Source: Leptasterias polaris (lineage: Eukaryota; Echinodermata; Asteroidea; Forcipulatida; Asteriidae). From it: a stretch of DNA of 64,000 nt. Under the pieces are notes generated by a model that worked only from the letters and a program-made list of their open reading frames with translations, did no database searches and was not told the DNA's origin. Numbering within the stretch: the stretch's first letter is position 1; each line of letters begins with the position of its first letter. Shown here piece by piece: positions 12,001-22,133 of the stretch. The stretch is from assembly GCA_037783415.1 (NCBI GenBank), contig JAZGTN010000026.1, positions 1,075,001 through 1,139,000 on the forward strand. The letters run 5' to 3'. A program made the position numbers and the translations under genes.

Positions 12001-13709
12001 CACCAAACGGCTCAAATGGTGATCAGATTTCGCGGTTGTGATTGGTCAATGAGAAATGGGCGTGGCTTAATGGATCGGTGTATTATGACAGCCGTCCATA
12101 AATAACATTTATTGTTGATAATTATAATAATAAATATACAGTTCTTATATAGCGCTTTATCACACCCAAGGGTGTCTCAAAGCGCTCAGTATTTTTGTTT
12201 GAAAAATAAGATCCATTTATTTAAATAGCACAATGTGCAGCCAACCACATACCACTGTGGCTCACCCCTTCCCTTAATGATAAGTGCACTTAGTATTTTT
12301 ACAAGCATTACACAACATGCAGGATCTCTGGCTGTCCGTCTCATCCGAAGGACAAAGGTCAAGTGTTTTGCTCAAGGACACAAGCGTAAAGAGCTGGTCT
12401 AAATGGAAAACAAATTACCACCTATGTGGGCTTAACTTCTCATCAATTGTTACCAAATTGAGAAACCCTTTTTAAAAAAAACCTTGTGTAAGCAACAACA
12501 AACATGCAAGGCACTGGTTTCCAAAGTGGGATTTTGAACCGGGATCGACAGAGATGAACGGCTGGGAAGAAACCACTGAGCCCAACCTGAACGCCCTTAT
12601 TGACAACTCATCTTACGATGAATCTTGTTACTTTGTGAAAACAAGCTCGGGGTGTTCCACTTGACAAACTCATTGCTCAACCAAAATGGAACAATTTCAA
12701 CTATATTGTTTGCAGATATGTGACCGGCTGACCAATGAGCGCAACAATGTACAGGATGTGATCAGGCAGGAGTTTGCCGATCGTCTCGTGGCAACTGAGG
12801 AAGAAAACAAGAGATTGAAGAACGAGATGTCGGAGATGAGGGCGCGTCATAAGCTGGAGCTGTCTCGTATCAAAGAGAGCAAGGATGAAGAAATGGAAGA
12901 AGTGCATAAGAGGTGAGAGTAAAGGGCAGGCGCTGATCCAGGAATTTTACCAAAGACGAGAGAAGGGTGTAAAACAAAAAGAGGAAAAAGTAACCAGAGG
13001 GTTGTGATGATTATAACATAATGTAACAACTACAATTTATAAGGCACTGTTTCATCAAGATCATCAGCGCACATAATATAAATAAACATGGATAGAGGTG
13101 AGTCTTAAGAGCTTTATGAAATAGAGATAAACTAACAGGAGGAAGATTGTTCCAAATCATTGGTTCAGCTACAATGAATGCTTTTTGACTCGGAACATTC
13201 AAGTGAGTGATGTCAAGTGTGGACCGAAGAAAAGGATTTTAGTATGACAGTAAATAGGAACAATATCTAGGAGTAGTTTTGTTCAAGCATTTATGAACAA
13301 AAAGAGCAAGTTTAAAATGAATCTGTTCTCTAATCGGTAGCCAATGAAGTTCCCTGATCGACGGGGTAGTATGTTCCCTCAAATGGTCAGCCAATTTGCT
13401 GGAAAATGTTACAAAAATGAGGCGGGTTAATGTGATACACATTTATTTATCACAATTCCTTTCTCATATTACTACAAATGAGAGTATAAAGAGGGGCACT
13501 AACTTCATGTTTATTATTAGTGCACAGTGAATAAGCCTGACAGTTCCAAGCCATAACATATTTTTTGTTTTCTCAGAGTCAAGCAAGCCATTGTCAAGAA
13601 GGAGGAGACAGTGAGCCAGTTGAAGCAGCAACATGCTTCTGCCGTCAAGAGGGCAGATCATCTGGAGTCGTTACTGGAACAGCAACGGAAACAGCTCACC
13701 AAGAAATGA
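1..13709 (+). CDS. CEP131: CEP131/AZI1, centrosomal protein of 131 kDa (5' part lies outside the window)
   Basis: Twenty coding exons can be joined with matching phases and GT/AG borders: 1-183, 889-949, 1596-1683, 2175-2286, 2427-3116, 3263-3553, 4571-4739, 5615-5828, 6214-6283, 6758-6937, 7157-7282, 7888-7994, 8158-8254, 9084-9301, 9428-9653, 9852-9926, 10559-10707, 11724-11895, 12716-12912, 13577-13709 (TGA). This gives 1185 residues. Seen: a Ser/Gly/Arg-rich start, a conserved TDFLALFD segment (visible residues 115-122), an IQ motif (AGKIQRWYRTNVSKRQ, about 307-322), an LLDTLKLLEE motif (about 505-514), and then almost continuous charged coiled coil to the end, closing with KRADHLESLLEQQRK. 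These landmarks, in this order, are those of CEP131. In animals the protein works in centriolar satellites and at the basal body, in ciliogenesis and centriole duplication. The human protein is about 1080 residues, so this one is longer even though its N-terminus is missing. The gene converges on HID1. Confidence 0.93.
256..466. mobile_element. MITE, 'GAGCCCAATTTCATGGCTC' family (right end truncated)
   Basis: Its left terminus GAGCCCAATTTCATGGCTCT and internal GAATTCTGCGCTT motifs are shared with 23518-23763 and 49411-49816. The expected mirrored right terminus is missing. It lies in the first visible CEP131 intron. Confidence 0.6.
1325..1535. mobile_element. MITE, 'TTAACCCT' family
   Basis: TTAACCCT...AGGGTTAA ends enclose 211 bp. 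Read on the minus strand its subterminal part (AACCAACCATTTAAAAC, ATTCAACTGC) matches the elements at 8803-9004 and 35951-36012. Located in a CEP131 intron. Confidence 0.65.
4062..4430 (-). repeat. tRNA(Ser/Leu-like)-derived SINE, near full length
   Basis: On the minus strand the element starts with a type II tRNA-like head (TGGCCGAGT-GG-type A box; GGGTTCGAGTCCCGG-type B box). It continues through a body containing the conserved CTCCCTGGGGAGTATACAG segment (shown in plus sense) and ends in a GCGC..TATAAATC tail plus (ATT)n at about 4000-4065. Same family as 10859-11235 and 39062-39414. Confidence 0.8.
4862..4945 (+). repeat. Fragment of tRNA-containing repeat ('CTCTAGT' family)
   Basis: AGGTCGTAGGTTCAAATTTCG is the B-box part of the tRNA-like module seen complete at 16770-17165 and 35106-35170. 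The flanking text on hand-drawn alignment also matches (CAACCCAAAAT-type tail). Confidence 0.5.
5120..5448 (+). mobile_element. Non-LTR retrotransposon remnant (C-terminal part of reverse transcriptase polyprotein)
   Basis: An open frame of 108 residues reads SWRDHVSNKxLYG-, RRMGLAGHCYRHPELPASRL- and LRGRQRTSYVDVLRSDAGAE-like text. This is the conserved tail of endonuclease/reverse-transcriptase LINE proteins commonly found in invertebrates. It is 5' truncated and lies in a CEP131 intron. A degraded relative is at 40868-41095. Confidence 0.75.
6325..6545 (+). repeat. Degraded SINE of the tRNA(Ser/Leu-like) family
   Basis: GTGTGGGTTCAAGTCCCGGT, 'acacttgtgtccgtaagcaagacactt' and GGTGCTATGTAAATACATGG correspond to the B box, body and tail. 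The A box is lost. Confidence 0.6.
8330..8650 (-). repeat. tRNA-containing repeat ('CTCTAGT' family) copy
   Basis: On the minus strand: a core with CCCAGGTTGTATCGTAATC and GCCTATACGGCAGTTACAGG, then GGGCTAGATAGCTTAGTTGG (A-box part), then GGTTCAAGTCCC (B box). The same order occurs at 16900-17165 and 34920-35210, so the tRNA-like module sits in the 3' half of the element. Confidence 0.65.
8803..9004. mobile_element. MITE, 'TTAACCCT' family
   Basis: TTAACCCTCCTACTG...CAGCAAGAGGGTTAA inverted ends bound 202 bp of noncoding DNA, 80 bp before CEP131 exon 9084-9301. TTAA at both edges suggests piggyBac-type target duplication. Confidence 0.7.
10175..10526 (-). repeat. SINE (tRNA Ser/Leu-like), split by a MITE
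   Basis: The body and B-box part (10180-10316) and the A-box end (10480-10526, ending cctcggtcatgacacgccac) are halves of one minus-strand SINE. They are separated by the MITE at 10317-10479. Confidence 0.7.
10317..10479. mobile_element. Palindromic MITE, 'GGGCCCAATTTCATAGAGC' family, nested in a SINE
   Basis: The left end GGGTCCAATAAAAGCAC is degenerate; the right end AGCAGCTCTATGAAATTGGG is well kept. Internal text (ACTGGTATCCTGTTCATTT, GGCAACCAGCC) matches 22763-22956 and 28359-28556. Confidence 0.7.
10859..11235 (+). repeat. tRNA(Ser/Leu-like)-derived SINE, full-length reference copy
   Basis: Head GTGTCGTGGCCGAGTGGTTA with A box; B box GGGTTCGAGTCCCGG; body with CTGTATACTCCCCAGGGAGC; tail AAAGCGCGATATAAATCC followed by (ATT)9 or so. 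The head looks like a class II (long variable arm) tRNA. The tail resembles 3' ends of L2/CR1-type LINEs, which would supply mobilisation (inference). Located in a CEP131 intron. Confidence 0.85.
11256..11648. mobile_element. MITE, 'TTAAAGGCA' family
   Basis: It starts TTAAAGGCAAAGTATACCTT and ends in ...TATTACCCTTTAA. Internal segments (GTTATGTCCAGGAAGGAAG; GAGAAATGTTTCATGAAGAA) match 22134-22518 and the split copy at 38850-39485. Confidence 0.65.
11920..12083. mobile_element. Palindromic MITE 24 bp after a CEP131 exon
   Basis: TAGACCGATCCATTAAGCC at the left is mirrored by GGCTTAATGGATCGGTGTA at the right. Pairing continues inward (TTGACCAATCACAGCCGCGAAA / TTTCGCGGTTGTGATTGGTCAA), giving arms of about 70 bp. 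Inserted just after the donor of exon 11724-11895. Confidence 0.75.
12137..12400 (-). repeat. SINE (tRNA Ser/Leu-like), 5'-truncated
   Basis: ATATAGCGCTTTATCACACC...AAGGGTGTCTCAAAGCGCT is the mirrored tail. The body extends to AAGGACACAAGCG, but the tRNA-like head is missing. Confidence 0.65.
13035..13440 (-). mobile_element. LINE remnant (L2/CR1-like reverse transcriptase tail), frameshifted
   Basis: Two minus-strand frames hold IRELHWLPIREQIHFKLAL and then WNNLPPVSLSLFHKALKTHL. These are the consecutive C-terminal motifs of L2/CR1-type proteins, so a frameshift separates them. Lies in the last CEP131 intron. Confidence 0.75.
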
Positions 13710-15350
13710 TAGCAAGGCTCAACACACCAGTCAAGGCATGTCTGACTCAACGAGATTATGATGCTAAACAAACAAAGTTTTTGTGAAACATTCATCTGGT
13801 ACAAATTGTTCACTACAAAAAGCATTTGAGTCATGCCTGAATAACCTACTACCACATGTTGGATTTGATAATAATGATGTAATGACATCACTATTTTCTG
13901 TACGTCTTAAACCGCCATCTGGCCGACCTTGAGATGAAACAAATACAGTCGGGGGACCGACGTGTCAGCCACCGATTGTTTATGACCCGAGTATAACTGT
14001 GGTTGTGTTAAGACGATCAGTACCAGTCGCCAACAGAAAGGAAACAAACAGTCGCAAGAGTAAAATAGTTCTTCTGCGACATGTTGCCGACAGGCGGGAT
14101 TCAGTCGCAGTCGACCTGTGTGTAGTTGCGACCATATAAGTTACCATTAGCCAATCAGAGTGTGGAAAAGTAAGCAACAAAATGAATTGACTAGTAAATT
14201 ACATTACTAATGACTGTTTAATTTACAATCCTTGAAGAAGAAAAGGATTAGTTAAATACACAATTTATCTTTGCCTTTTCCGTCAAAATGTATGCCGCAA
14301 TATTGAAAAAGTCATGTGATCGAAATTGTGTCTACGCCATAGAATCGTCGGTGACATGAGCATGGTTTTGTCGGTTGACGCTTATTCGACAACATTAACA
14401 CAACTTCTCAGTTATAGTGACATGAGTGTTAGTTCTCCTTGGTTCCAACCAGCGCAAGCAAAACGGCTTTAGATTTTTTGAAAGCAGTTTTACTTTTTAG
14501 CTGGAAGGGGGGGGGGACACACCAAATCCTCCCAAATGTCTTTCATTTGTCAAGTGCTGTCCACTGCGTTTATAAAAGAACATGATATGCTTTACCACCC
14601 CCCAATTCCTCCATCTTGTTTGATATTGCCAAGGGGATTTTGAGGTGGAATACTTAATCAGTCCTCTGGTACTTAATTCTTACTAATAACAAATGCTCAG
14701 AGCAGTGCAATTGGTTTTATTAAACCCTAGCTACTTAATTTTATTTACAAGGATCCATCTTTTAACTTTAAAAAACATCATATGATAACGCAGTACCCCG
14801 ATTTGTTGGACTCTGATTATGGTGGCATCTCGATTTCACAAAGCACTAAGATATCACCATTTAATTTGTTTTGAGACATTACTTCACTTAGCAGAAAAAG
14901 ACCAGCTTGAATGAAAACTGCAACAAGTGATCTCTGCTGAAATTCATTTAAGATGTGTTCAATTAATAAGGAAATTGAGTTCACTTAAGAGTCAACAGAG
15001 TTTAATTGTAAAAAAACAAAAATTTTGAATACCCTTCTGCAGTGCTTTTCACATAGATTTACGAAGAGCGTCATCACTTAAATGTTATGTCATTTTTGGG
15101 AGCTCCGCTCTGTGAAGCTGCTTTGTTGTAATAACATAGCAACATTCCACAGATGCTGTCAAGGAATTTTCATTTTGACGCACGCAGCAGAAGTGTATCC
15201 AGTGTTTCAAAACCTTCAGGTTGGTTCTAAGTTTTTGATAGATAATTACGAAAATTTACAATTAAATGACAAACAAACACATTTTGCTCAAGTAGCTGTT
15301 TAAGGTTTGTGCTCAACGTGAAATGGAGCAGCACAGAATCGAAAATAAAT
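13710..15350 (+). other. CEP131 3' UTR and downstream DNA (probable)
   Basis: No coding potential is seen. Candidate poly(A) signals on the plus strand are an ATTAAA near 14728 and an AATAAA at 15344-15349, so the transcript of CEP131 could end in either place. A run of G at about 14509-14516 and AT-rich stretches fill the rest. The UTR extent is inference only. Confidence 0.35.
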
Positions 15351-16764
15351 CATTAGATTTAGATTTATTTGGGGTGGTTTTGGTCAGTACATATAGCATA
15401 CCACATGGTGACAGGGATACCATCGGGGGTGTGATCAATGTAAGAAGAAATAAAATGTGTTTTAAACCTTTTTATCTATCTAATTTATATATTTTTCTTT
15501 GTTTTTTAAGCCCTAGTAGTCTACTGGAAACTGTTCCTTCAAATAGTCCACCATGTTAATAACAGTGATGCCCAAGTCAGTTGTAAATATCACACTGTCC
15601 TTTATCGAGTGACAAAGTTTATCCGAAGGAAACAGTATTTTAATTTTAACTATTTCACTGTCCAAACTGCTGCTGTTATAATTGAATTTTTTCTTTTTTG
15701 ATGCAATACTTGAATAATGTTGGTAAGGTGATAGGTTCAATATCGGATTCTGCAAAATCATCGCAAGCTTAAGTGGTCTAAAAGATGAGTGTGGACCTTA
15801 CGCATTGACACAAGTACCAGTCACAAGTAATTGTACTTTACATGATATCTTGGCTGGTAACCTGCTTTTGCTAAGTAGCCTTGTGCGTAACGGCTTTATG
15901 TAAAGTGACATCTGAGTCCATAAATATACAGGGAGGGACTAGTTAGCAAGTTTATTTTTGTGTGTGTAACATTTTACTTCAAAGTACGACACATTTTTAT
16001 GTGGATACCGGTGTGTGCATAGTGTCTATAATGCTGTGTTTATCCTAATATTTTAAATTCATATGAGCTGATTAAAGTGTGTTGCATTATATATTTGACG
16101 TTGTGTTTGTGCGAAAACGCTCTTGATTCTTATAGAATTATGTCTCGCACCAGAGTGTCGTACCTCAACGCCACCGGGTATCTGAGCGCAAAGCTTGCAC
16201 GAAGCCCACTAATAACATTTATCTTTGGTTTTAAAAGCCCTACTCTGCAATCTGGGGCGTTATATATGGTTTTATCTTAAGTTTTTGGGGGATGCAAAAA
16301 AAAACATGGATTTCCGGTTAAAAAATGAGAAATCACATCCCTTTTTAAACATGTCTGTTGTGTATTAGGCTGAGCTGACGATAAACAGTTTTTACCTTGA
16401 GGTAAAATTTCAAAAAGTTGATCTTGTATGATTCTGAAATTTGTTGAGAGGTTCCCAGTAATGTTCTCAGTTCTCTTTTGGTAATTTTTTTTTATGTGTG
16501 TGAATGAAATTATAATCAGTCAATTTACAATCGAAATAAAGTGCCAATAGACACCTTGCATTGGCCGCCATCGCTGAGGTTAAACAATGGAAATGTGCAT
16601 GCGAGTACGCATTGCGCACAACTCTCAGCCAATTATAGCTCTTTTTTGAACTCAGTGAGGGTGCTGTTTGGGTCTTCTAACGTTATATGCAAGGGGTTTA
16701 TAATGTGAATTTAAAGGAAGTGAGCTGTACTACCTTGTCCTTATGCAATGTTAAAGTTTTTGTT

Positions 16765-17165
16765 GACAAATAATAGAGCGCCAGTATGTTAATCTGGAGG
16801 TCGTAGGTTCAAATCCCGCTCTAGTCAATTTTTGAACCCAAAGTTAATTCAAATTTACCCATCAAGTTTATTATTTATCAAATAATAAACCACAAGGGAA
16901 ACTGACTGGGTAAATTTTTAAATGATTTTGGGTTGAACAAAGAAAAATTGACTAGAGCGGGATTTGAACCGGCGCTCTACCAACTGAGCTATCTAGCCCT
17001 ATGTTGGTGGTTTCCCTATTTTGTCAATATCTTTGTTCGGGGGGGGGGGGGGGTGCCAGTCAGAAGCCATTCAACCATAAACTGCCGTGTAGCCAAGGAT
17101 CACACCCAAGTATACGATACAACCTGGGAAGCGGCAGTCACGGGATCACCTTAAGGGGATGTGAC
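16765..17165 (-). repeat. tRNA-containing repeat ('CTCTAGT' family), complete copy plus fragment
   Basis: The minus strand holds the complete order of core (CCCAGGTTGTATCGTATAC, CTACACGGCAGTTTATGG), a poly-C run, GGGCTAGATAGCTCAGTTGG and GGTTCAAATCCCGCTCTAG. A second tRNA-like fragment in plus sense (16775-16830) makes an inverted pair. Confidence 0.7.
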
Positions 17166-18138
17166 TTTTAATATCAGATATCAAATAATAAGTTTATTAT
17201 TTGACAAAATAATCAATCAGCAGAAAATCAAAATATACATGTTGCAACCCCCTTTTCATATTTTGTCCATTTCATTTTTATTTAAAATAGTGCTCTCTGG
17301 GAATGCCCATTAATACAAGCCTGGCTGCTCATGATGTCTTAAATGACCTCACTAGTGGAATGAGAAATGTGAAGAAATGCTTTTGCTACCACAGCAGAAT
17401 GTGCCCGTCTTGTAGCAAAGAAATGCAAATGTTCTTGTTATGCTTATGTAACAGGGCCAAAAATCAAGTCAGGAAACAGCATTATGATGAAGATGTAATG
17501 TTTAATTTCCATTTTTCCAGTGGAAACCGCGCGCAGCCAGCGCTGTACAAACTATATCAGTAAACTTTTGCTCCTTACAGAGTGAAGTCTTGCAACCAAC
17601 TGAATTAAGAATATGAAAAAGACCCACAGGAATGAAGTACTGCATTCCTGGGCTATGACTAAGCTACTGAATAAACATGAACAACTACAAATACAAAGGA
17701 ATATGCAAATGAGTCTTGAGTGCTGCTTGTGGTCACTCAAGTTCCAATAAACAATGACATAAGGATAAGGTTAAGATTGAACTTTCCCACAGATCCAATA
17801 AACTGCAAATTTGAAGATGTTAGAATGGCATGAATGAAAAAGAAAAGTAAATATATTAGAGTAAATATACCTCTTTGTTAAAAACACAGAGAATTAAACA
17901 AACTATGCATAGAAAACAAAACCATTCATTTTCCACATGTCACACTTAAATGTGTCGCCATTGACGTCACATCATGAGCAAGGCCTGTTTTAATGGGCAT
18001 TCCCAAAGAGAAATATTTAAATGAATTTTTTTTTTTTTTATATATAAAGAGAAAGCAGGGTTTTCCTGTAACTGTTTCGTTGACAGCAAGGACCTGGTAG
18101 CTTGTTTTTGGACTTGTCTGCCAGCTTACTCACTTAAT

Positions 18139-18260
18139 TGGCCATATTTCATATTAAATAGGGATGCTTTTCAACACTGACTAGCCAGCCAGACCATTTG
18201 GAAAGAATTTTGACTAGACCTCAGGATCAACTAGCATTTAGCGGACCACTGTTAAGGGGA
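18139..18260 (+). repeat. Dispersed 120-bp repeat, copy 1
   Basis: TATTAAATAGGGATGCTTTTCAACACTGA and CCAGACCATTTGG recur at 25372-25497 and 31572-31690. Noncoding and of unknown class. Confidence 0.65.
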
Positions 18261-18261
18261 T

Positions 18262-18312
18262 CCAGGGGGGGGGCCAGGGGGCACGTGCCCCCCCCCCCCC
18301 CCCCCCCCCCTG
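18262..18312. repeat. Homopolymer G/C palindrome
   Basis: A G-run followed by GGCACGTGCC and a C-run of more than 20 bases can form a long GC hairpin. It is also a likely assembly or sequencing-error point. Confidence 0.7.
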
Positions 18313-18863
18313 GGTAAAATTTTAACTATGCCTGCTTAAAACTTAGCCACAAGTGTGCGACTGTGAGTGGTGTCTTTTCCACCAGCCGCAGGATGGATTT
18401 CTTTTTCATCCTATGCCTATCAAATTTGTTTCTTTCTGCCAAAATGAATCTTTCATGATATGTCACTTGTAATTGCTTAGATTTGCACGATAACATAAGC
18501 GTTTGAAACCTGACGTGCCAATTTGTCCTGGATAAAAATATATTTCATGTCGTTCTGGCATTCAAGTGTAAAGACTACACTAAGCTTGAACTATATTTTT
18601 TGAATGAATATGCATGAAACCAGATATTGCAGCGACCAGATCCAAATGCGAGATTTGTGGAATTAGAATTTTCTTTGAGTAAAATTAGAAGATTGGTATG
18701 GATCAGAAGTGCTTAAAAATTTCTCGGTTTCAGGCACACAGAGGCTTGATTTTTCTGCCCTAAAAATGCCAAAAGCTCAGAGCTTCCAGGGGGCTTCGCC
18801 CCCTGGACCCCACCATCGATGTTACAAAAAAAATTCCAGTAAACTTAAAAGATTTATATGGAT

Positions 18864-19497
18864 GATAAAATAGAATTTGCTGTTGCAAACTGCTTACCAA
18901 CCAAAAGGACCTGTGGTATAAATGCAAAAAATAAGTTAGTGGCCTGACATTTCGACCCTAGCAGAGTCTTTCTCAAAGGCTAAATGACAACACAACACAC
19001 ATACAAGCAGACAAGAGTTGCAAGGGTAGTCAAGTGGAAATACATGAATAGAGAGAGTGGAGGGAGAAAAGCAGAAAGCATTCAGAGAAGGCATGGCAGG
19101 GGGTAAGCAGGGATTATGTAAGACAAGGGGGGGGGGGGGTTATGAAGGGAAGGGGATAGCTTGACCACAAGAAGTTGGGAACACAAAGGACAAAATGGAA
19201 GGTTAGAAGAGAGGTAAATAATTAGTTAATACAATGTAGGGCTGCCCTATATTGTGTTAACTAATTATTCCCTTCATAACCCCCCCCCCCCAGGCCCCTT
19301 TGTCTTACATAATCCCTGCTTACCCCTGCCTTCTCTGAATGCTTTCTGCTTTTCTCCCTCCACTCTCTCTATTCATGTATTTCCACTTGACTACTCTTGC
19401 AACTCTTGTCTGCTTGTATGTGTGTTGTGTTGTCATTTAGCCTTCGAGAAAGACTCTGCTAGGGTCGAAACGTCAGGCCACTAACTTATTTTTTGCA
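18864..19497. mobile_element. Inverted-repeat retroelement insertion with 14-bp target-site duplication
   Basis: Two arms of about 220 bp (about 18928-19149 and 19270-19494) are mirror images. They share TAAGTTAGTGGCCTGACATT, TCGACCCTAGCAGAGTCTTT and GGGATTATGTAAGACAAG. The whole is flanked by perfect AGATTTATATGGAT copies at 18850-18863 and 19498-19511. A single-arm relative lies at 33065-33310. Confidence 0.75.
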
Positions 19498-19511
19498 AGA
19501 TTTATATGGAT

Positions 19512-20630
19512 CTGATTTCCAATAAGAGTGCGTCTATTTCTCTGTTTTAGGCACATGGAGGCTTGATTTTTCACCCAACAGAATGCCAAAGGCCGGCCCC
19601 TGGACCCCAACCATTCTTTTTTACCCTCTAATAGTAATACAAAATCCTATTGTGCCCCCCAGTTTAAAAAATCCTGGAGACCATTCGAAAGTAACAAATA
19701 TACTGATTCGTTATTTATCACAAACTTTTACATGGTATATTGACTAGGTAGCATAATGCAAAACTCCTACCTATCATCGTCTTAGATTTGCTTGCACAGG
19801 ACCTGGGCACGCTGTCCTGATGGCAGCTGGCATGAAGATTCTTCGGTTATGCCCTTGGTTTGATGTTCATCTTTCATTGGTGAAGCCAGACTTTTAGTAA
19901 TACAGCCTCCGGTAGTCTGTCAAATATCTGAGCACCACAGTTCCTGTAGACACCACAGTTTCAGTAGACACCAGTTCCACTAGACAACAAAATTCCACTC
20001 AAATAGACAACACAGTTTCACTAGAAACCACAGTTCCGTTAGATAACATGGTTCCACTAGAAGGTTTCCAACAGCAGCATCTGGCAAACAGCACTCCAGC
20101 AGAGCCAACCATCCATCAACAACACCAGCACAACTGACACACTCCAGTGAACACCACCACAGAGAGTAGATGCACATCACCGAGCACCAATCACAACATT
20201 ACCCGCTTACAACAAGGTCCTTCAACTCAAAACATCAAGCCAATCAGGCTCTTCACACTCTTCAACTATACAGCACACCTTACCTAACTACACATAACTA
20301 CCACAGCTCATTGAGAGATTGATGTACATGGTGTCTCTGCAAACCTCAGTAGATGTTATTCCCACCATGCATGCCATGCAAAGTTTCAAGTCTTACTTTT
20401 AGAGCACAGCACACTAGTCGAAACTTCAAGAACAAACCAACCGACTCTCCCATCAGAGCCAACACTTTTTCCTAGAGAAAAAGTAATAAATGGTGTACCT
20501 GTCTTCTGCTTATAGAGTCCACTTCACAATCGACTGATTTTTGTTCAGCCAAAGATCAAATTTTTCTGCATCTTCATCTCTATATGTGCCTGTAAGAACT
20601 TACTATAATTTCCATCGCCACCAGATTTGT
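19512..20630. other. Intergenic DNA without recognised genes
   Basis: A short repeat (19545-19615) echoes 18725-18815 (AGGCACA-GAGGCTTGATTTTTC and CCCCTGGACCCCA). The rest, including a degenerate CCACAGTTCC-ACTAGA-type tandem motif at about 19930-20060, shows no coding signal. Confidence 0.5.
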
Positions 20631-20636
20631 AGCATG

Positions 20637-20885
20637 TCGTGGCTGAGCAGTCTATAGTGCACTAGACTCAAGCTCTGGTGATCAGCAGTGTGTGGGTTCA
20701 AGTCCCGGTCATGACACTAATGTCCTTAAGCAAGACACATAACAATTATTGCTTTGTCCTGTTGTGAACGAAACCAGTGCATTTACCTTTAAGAGAAAGG
20801 TCTTGCCTCTGTTTTTTCTGCCATGTTTTTCATTTACCCACATAAAAAGGTGCTATATGGGTCTCATATTTCAAACATCGCTCTT
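20637..20885 (+). repeat. SINE (tRNA Ser/Leu-like), diverged
   Basis: TGTCGTGGCTGAGCAGTCTA, GTGTGGGTTCAAGTCCCGGTCATGACACT (split here across the B box) and GGTGCTATATGGGTCTC mark head, B box and tail. Confidence 0.65.
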
Positions 20886-21679
20886 TATAACTGTTGTAAA
20901 AATTGGGAGTGCTTTGAATCCTGCCAGGTGTGAAGAAGCACTGCATAAGAACTGCATCTTAATGTTAACTTTATCGCAAATTTTGATGGGTTTAGGTTGA
21001 CCCAAAGTTGACCCAAAGTCGACCCCAGTAAAAGCCCTTAACAGCTTCAAATTGTATCTACCTGAAAATAGCTGCCATGGCATATGAGTTACACATGTAA
21101 GATAATTTCTGCAAACATTTGATTCTAAAAGCTCCATCTTTGCTTGACTAATAATTTCCATTTTTAAAAGAGAAAAGTGTTGACCCTTCTTGAACTGTGT
21201 GTGTTCAGATGTAAATATTTAAATTTGTGTGCTTATCATCAGCTGTAAATTTGAAACGGTGTGTTTGTAGAATGGTAGAAGACGAATAACTTATAATTTG
21301 TAAATATCAAAGGTTGTGTTTCTGTCTGCAATAAACGTGAAAAGAGAAATGCTGAAGTTGTCTCTTAATATTTACTAAAAATTCTTTATAACAAATATTT
21401 GAGGGGGGAGGACTCAGACAAATCTGTTCTGTAAACAAAACAATTTTCAAAACCAACTTTCTCCATTTTTCGATGGAATATGAATGCAAACCACTGCTTT
21501 CTTTACTAGTGGTTGTCACATAACAACTACATGTATGTGGTATTGGTACAAAGTGCGAATGCGCTCACTGCCCTCCAAGACGAAAATCCCACATGCACCG
21601 CAGGACGAGCTTGAAATTTAGTCTTTCAATTGTTTTTCCCTTTAGGTTCCTTCTATTTTGTTTACATTTTTTGGACAGT

Positions 21680-21793
21680 TATGAAATTAAGGTCTCAAGA
21701 CCCTGAGACCTTCTCCAAGACTGAGAACGAGTCTTCAATGAAATTAAGGTCTCAAGACCCTGAGACCTTCTCCAAGACTGAGAACGAGTCTTC
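21680..21793 (+). repeat. 57-bp perfect tandem duplication
   Basis: Two identical 57-bp units, each starting ATGAAATTAAGGTCTCAAGA and ending GAGAACGAGTCTTCA, abut directly. The unit itself holds a GGTCTCAAGACCCTGAGACC inverted repeat. Length divisible by three makes it an ORF by chance; I see no gene. Confidence 0.9.
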
Positions 21794-21865
21794 AAAATCG
21801 AGACATGGACTCAGCTGAGACCTCATCAAATTGGGACCACAGACCTTCAAACCTGAGAGCAATAC

Positions 21866-22075
21866 ACTCAATTGCTTCTCTTCACCCAGGAGTAAGTGGG
21901 TACCTGTGAGGGCAGAGATGGTTCTTGTGATTGATCTATTATTTGGCAGCACAGGCTGTATACTCGCCAGGGAGCTGAGATGGTTAAGGAATGAAGTGAC
22001 CTTGGGTAATAATGTTGGAGCTCCATAGCATCAAAATTGGCAGATACTGGAGCTATTAAATGTTTCCATTGTTGT
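21866..22075 (+). repeat. SINE body/tail fragment
   Basis: Contains TACCTGTGAGGGCAGAGATGG and CTGTATACTCGCCAGGGAGC, shared with 10980-11110; no tRNA-like head. Confidence 0.65.
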
Positions 22076-22133
22076 TATTATTATATAATTAAAGTATTTG
22101 GACACAAATCTTTAACTTTTATTCTCATGTCCT

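Noticed and set aside
8964..13530. CACAGTG strings resembling the RSS heptamer (about 8964 and 13524)
   Set aside because: They are far from the transposase gene, lack a nonamer at 12/23 spacing and are expected by chance.
16935..17002. Functional tRNA gene on the minus strand
   Set aside because: The A and B boxes are good, but the element is multicopy with a shared core and no acceptor pairing.
21630..21818. Small protein with a 19-residue repeat
   Set aside because: The repeat is a DNA-level 57-bp duplication; there is no other coding evidence.
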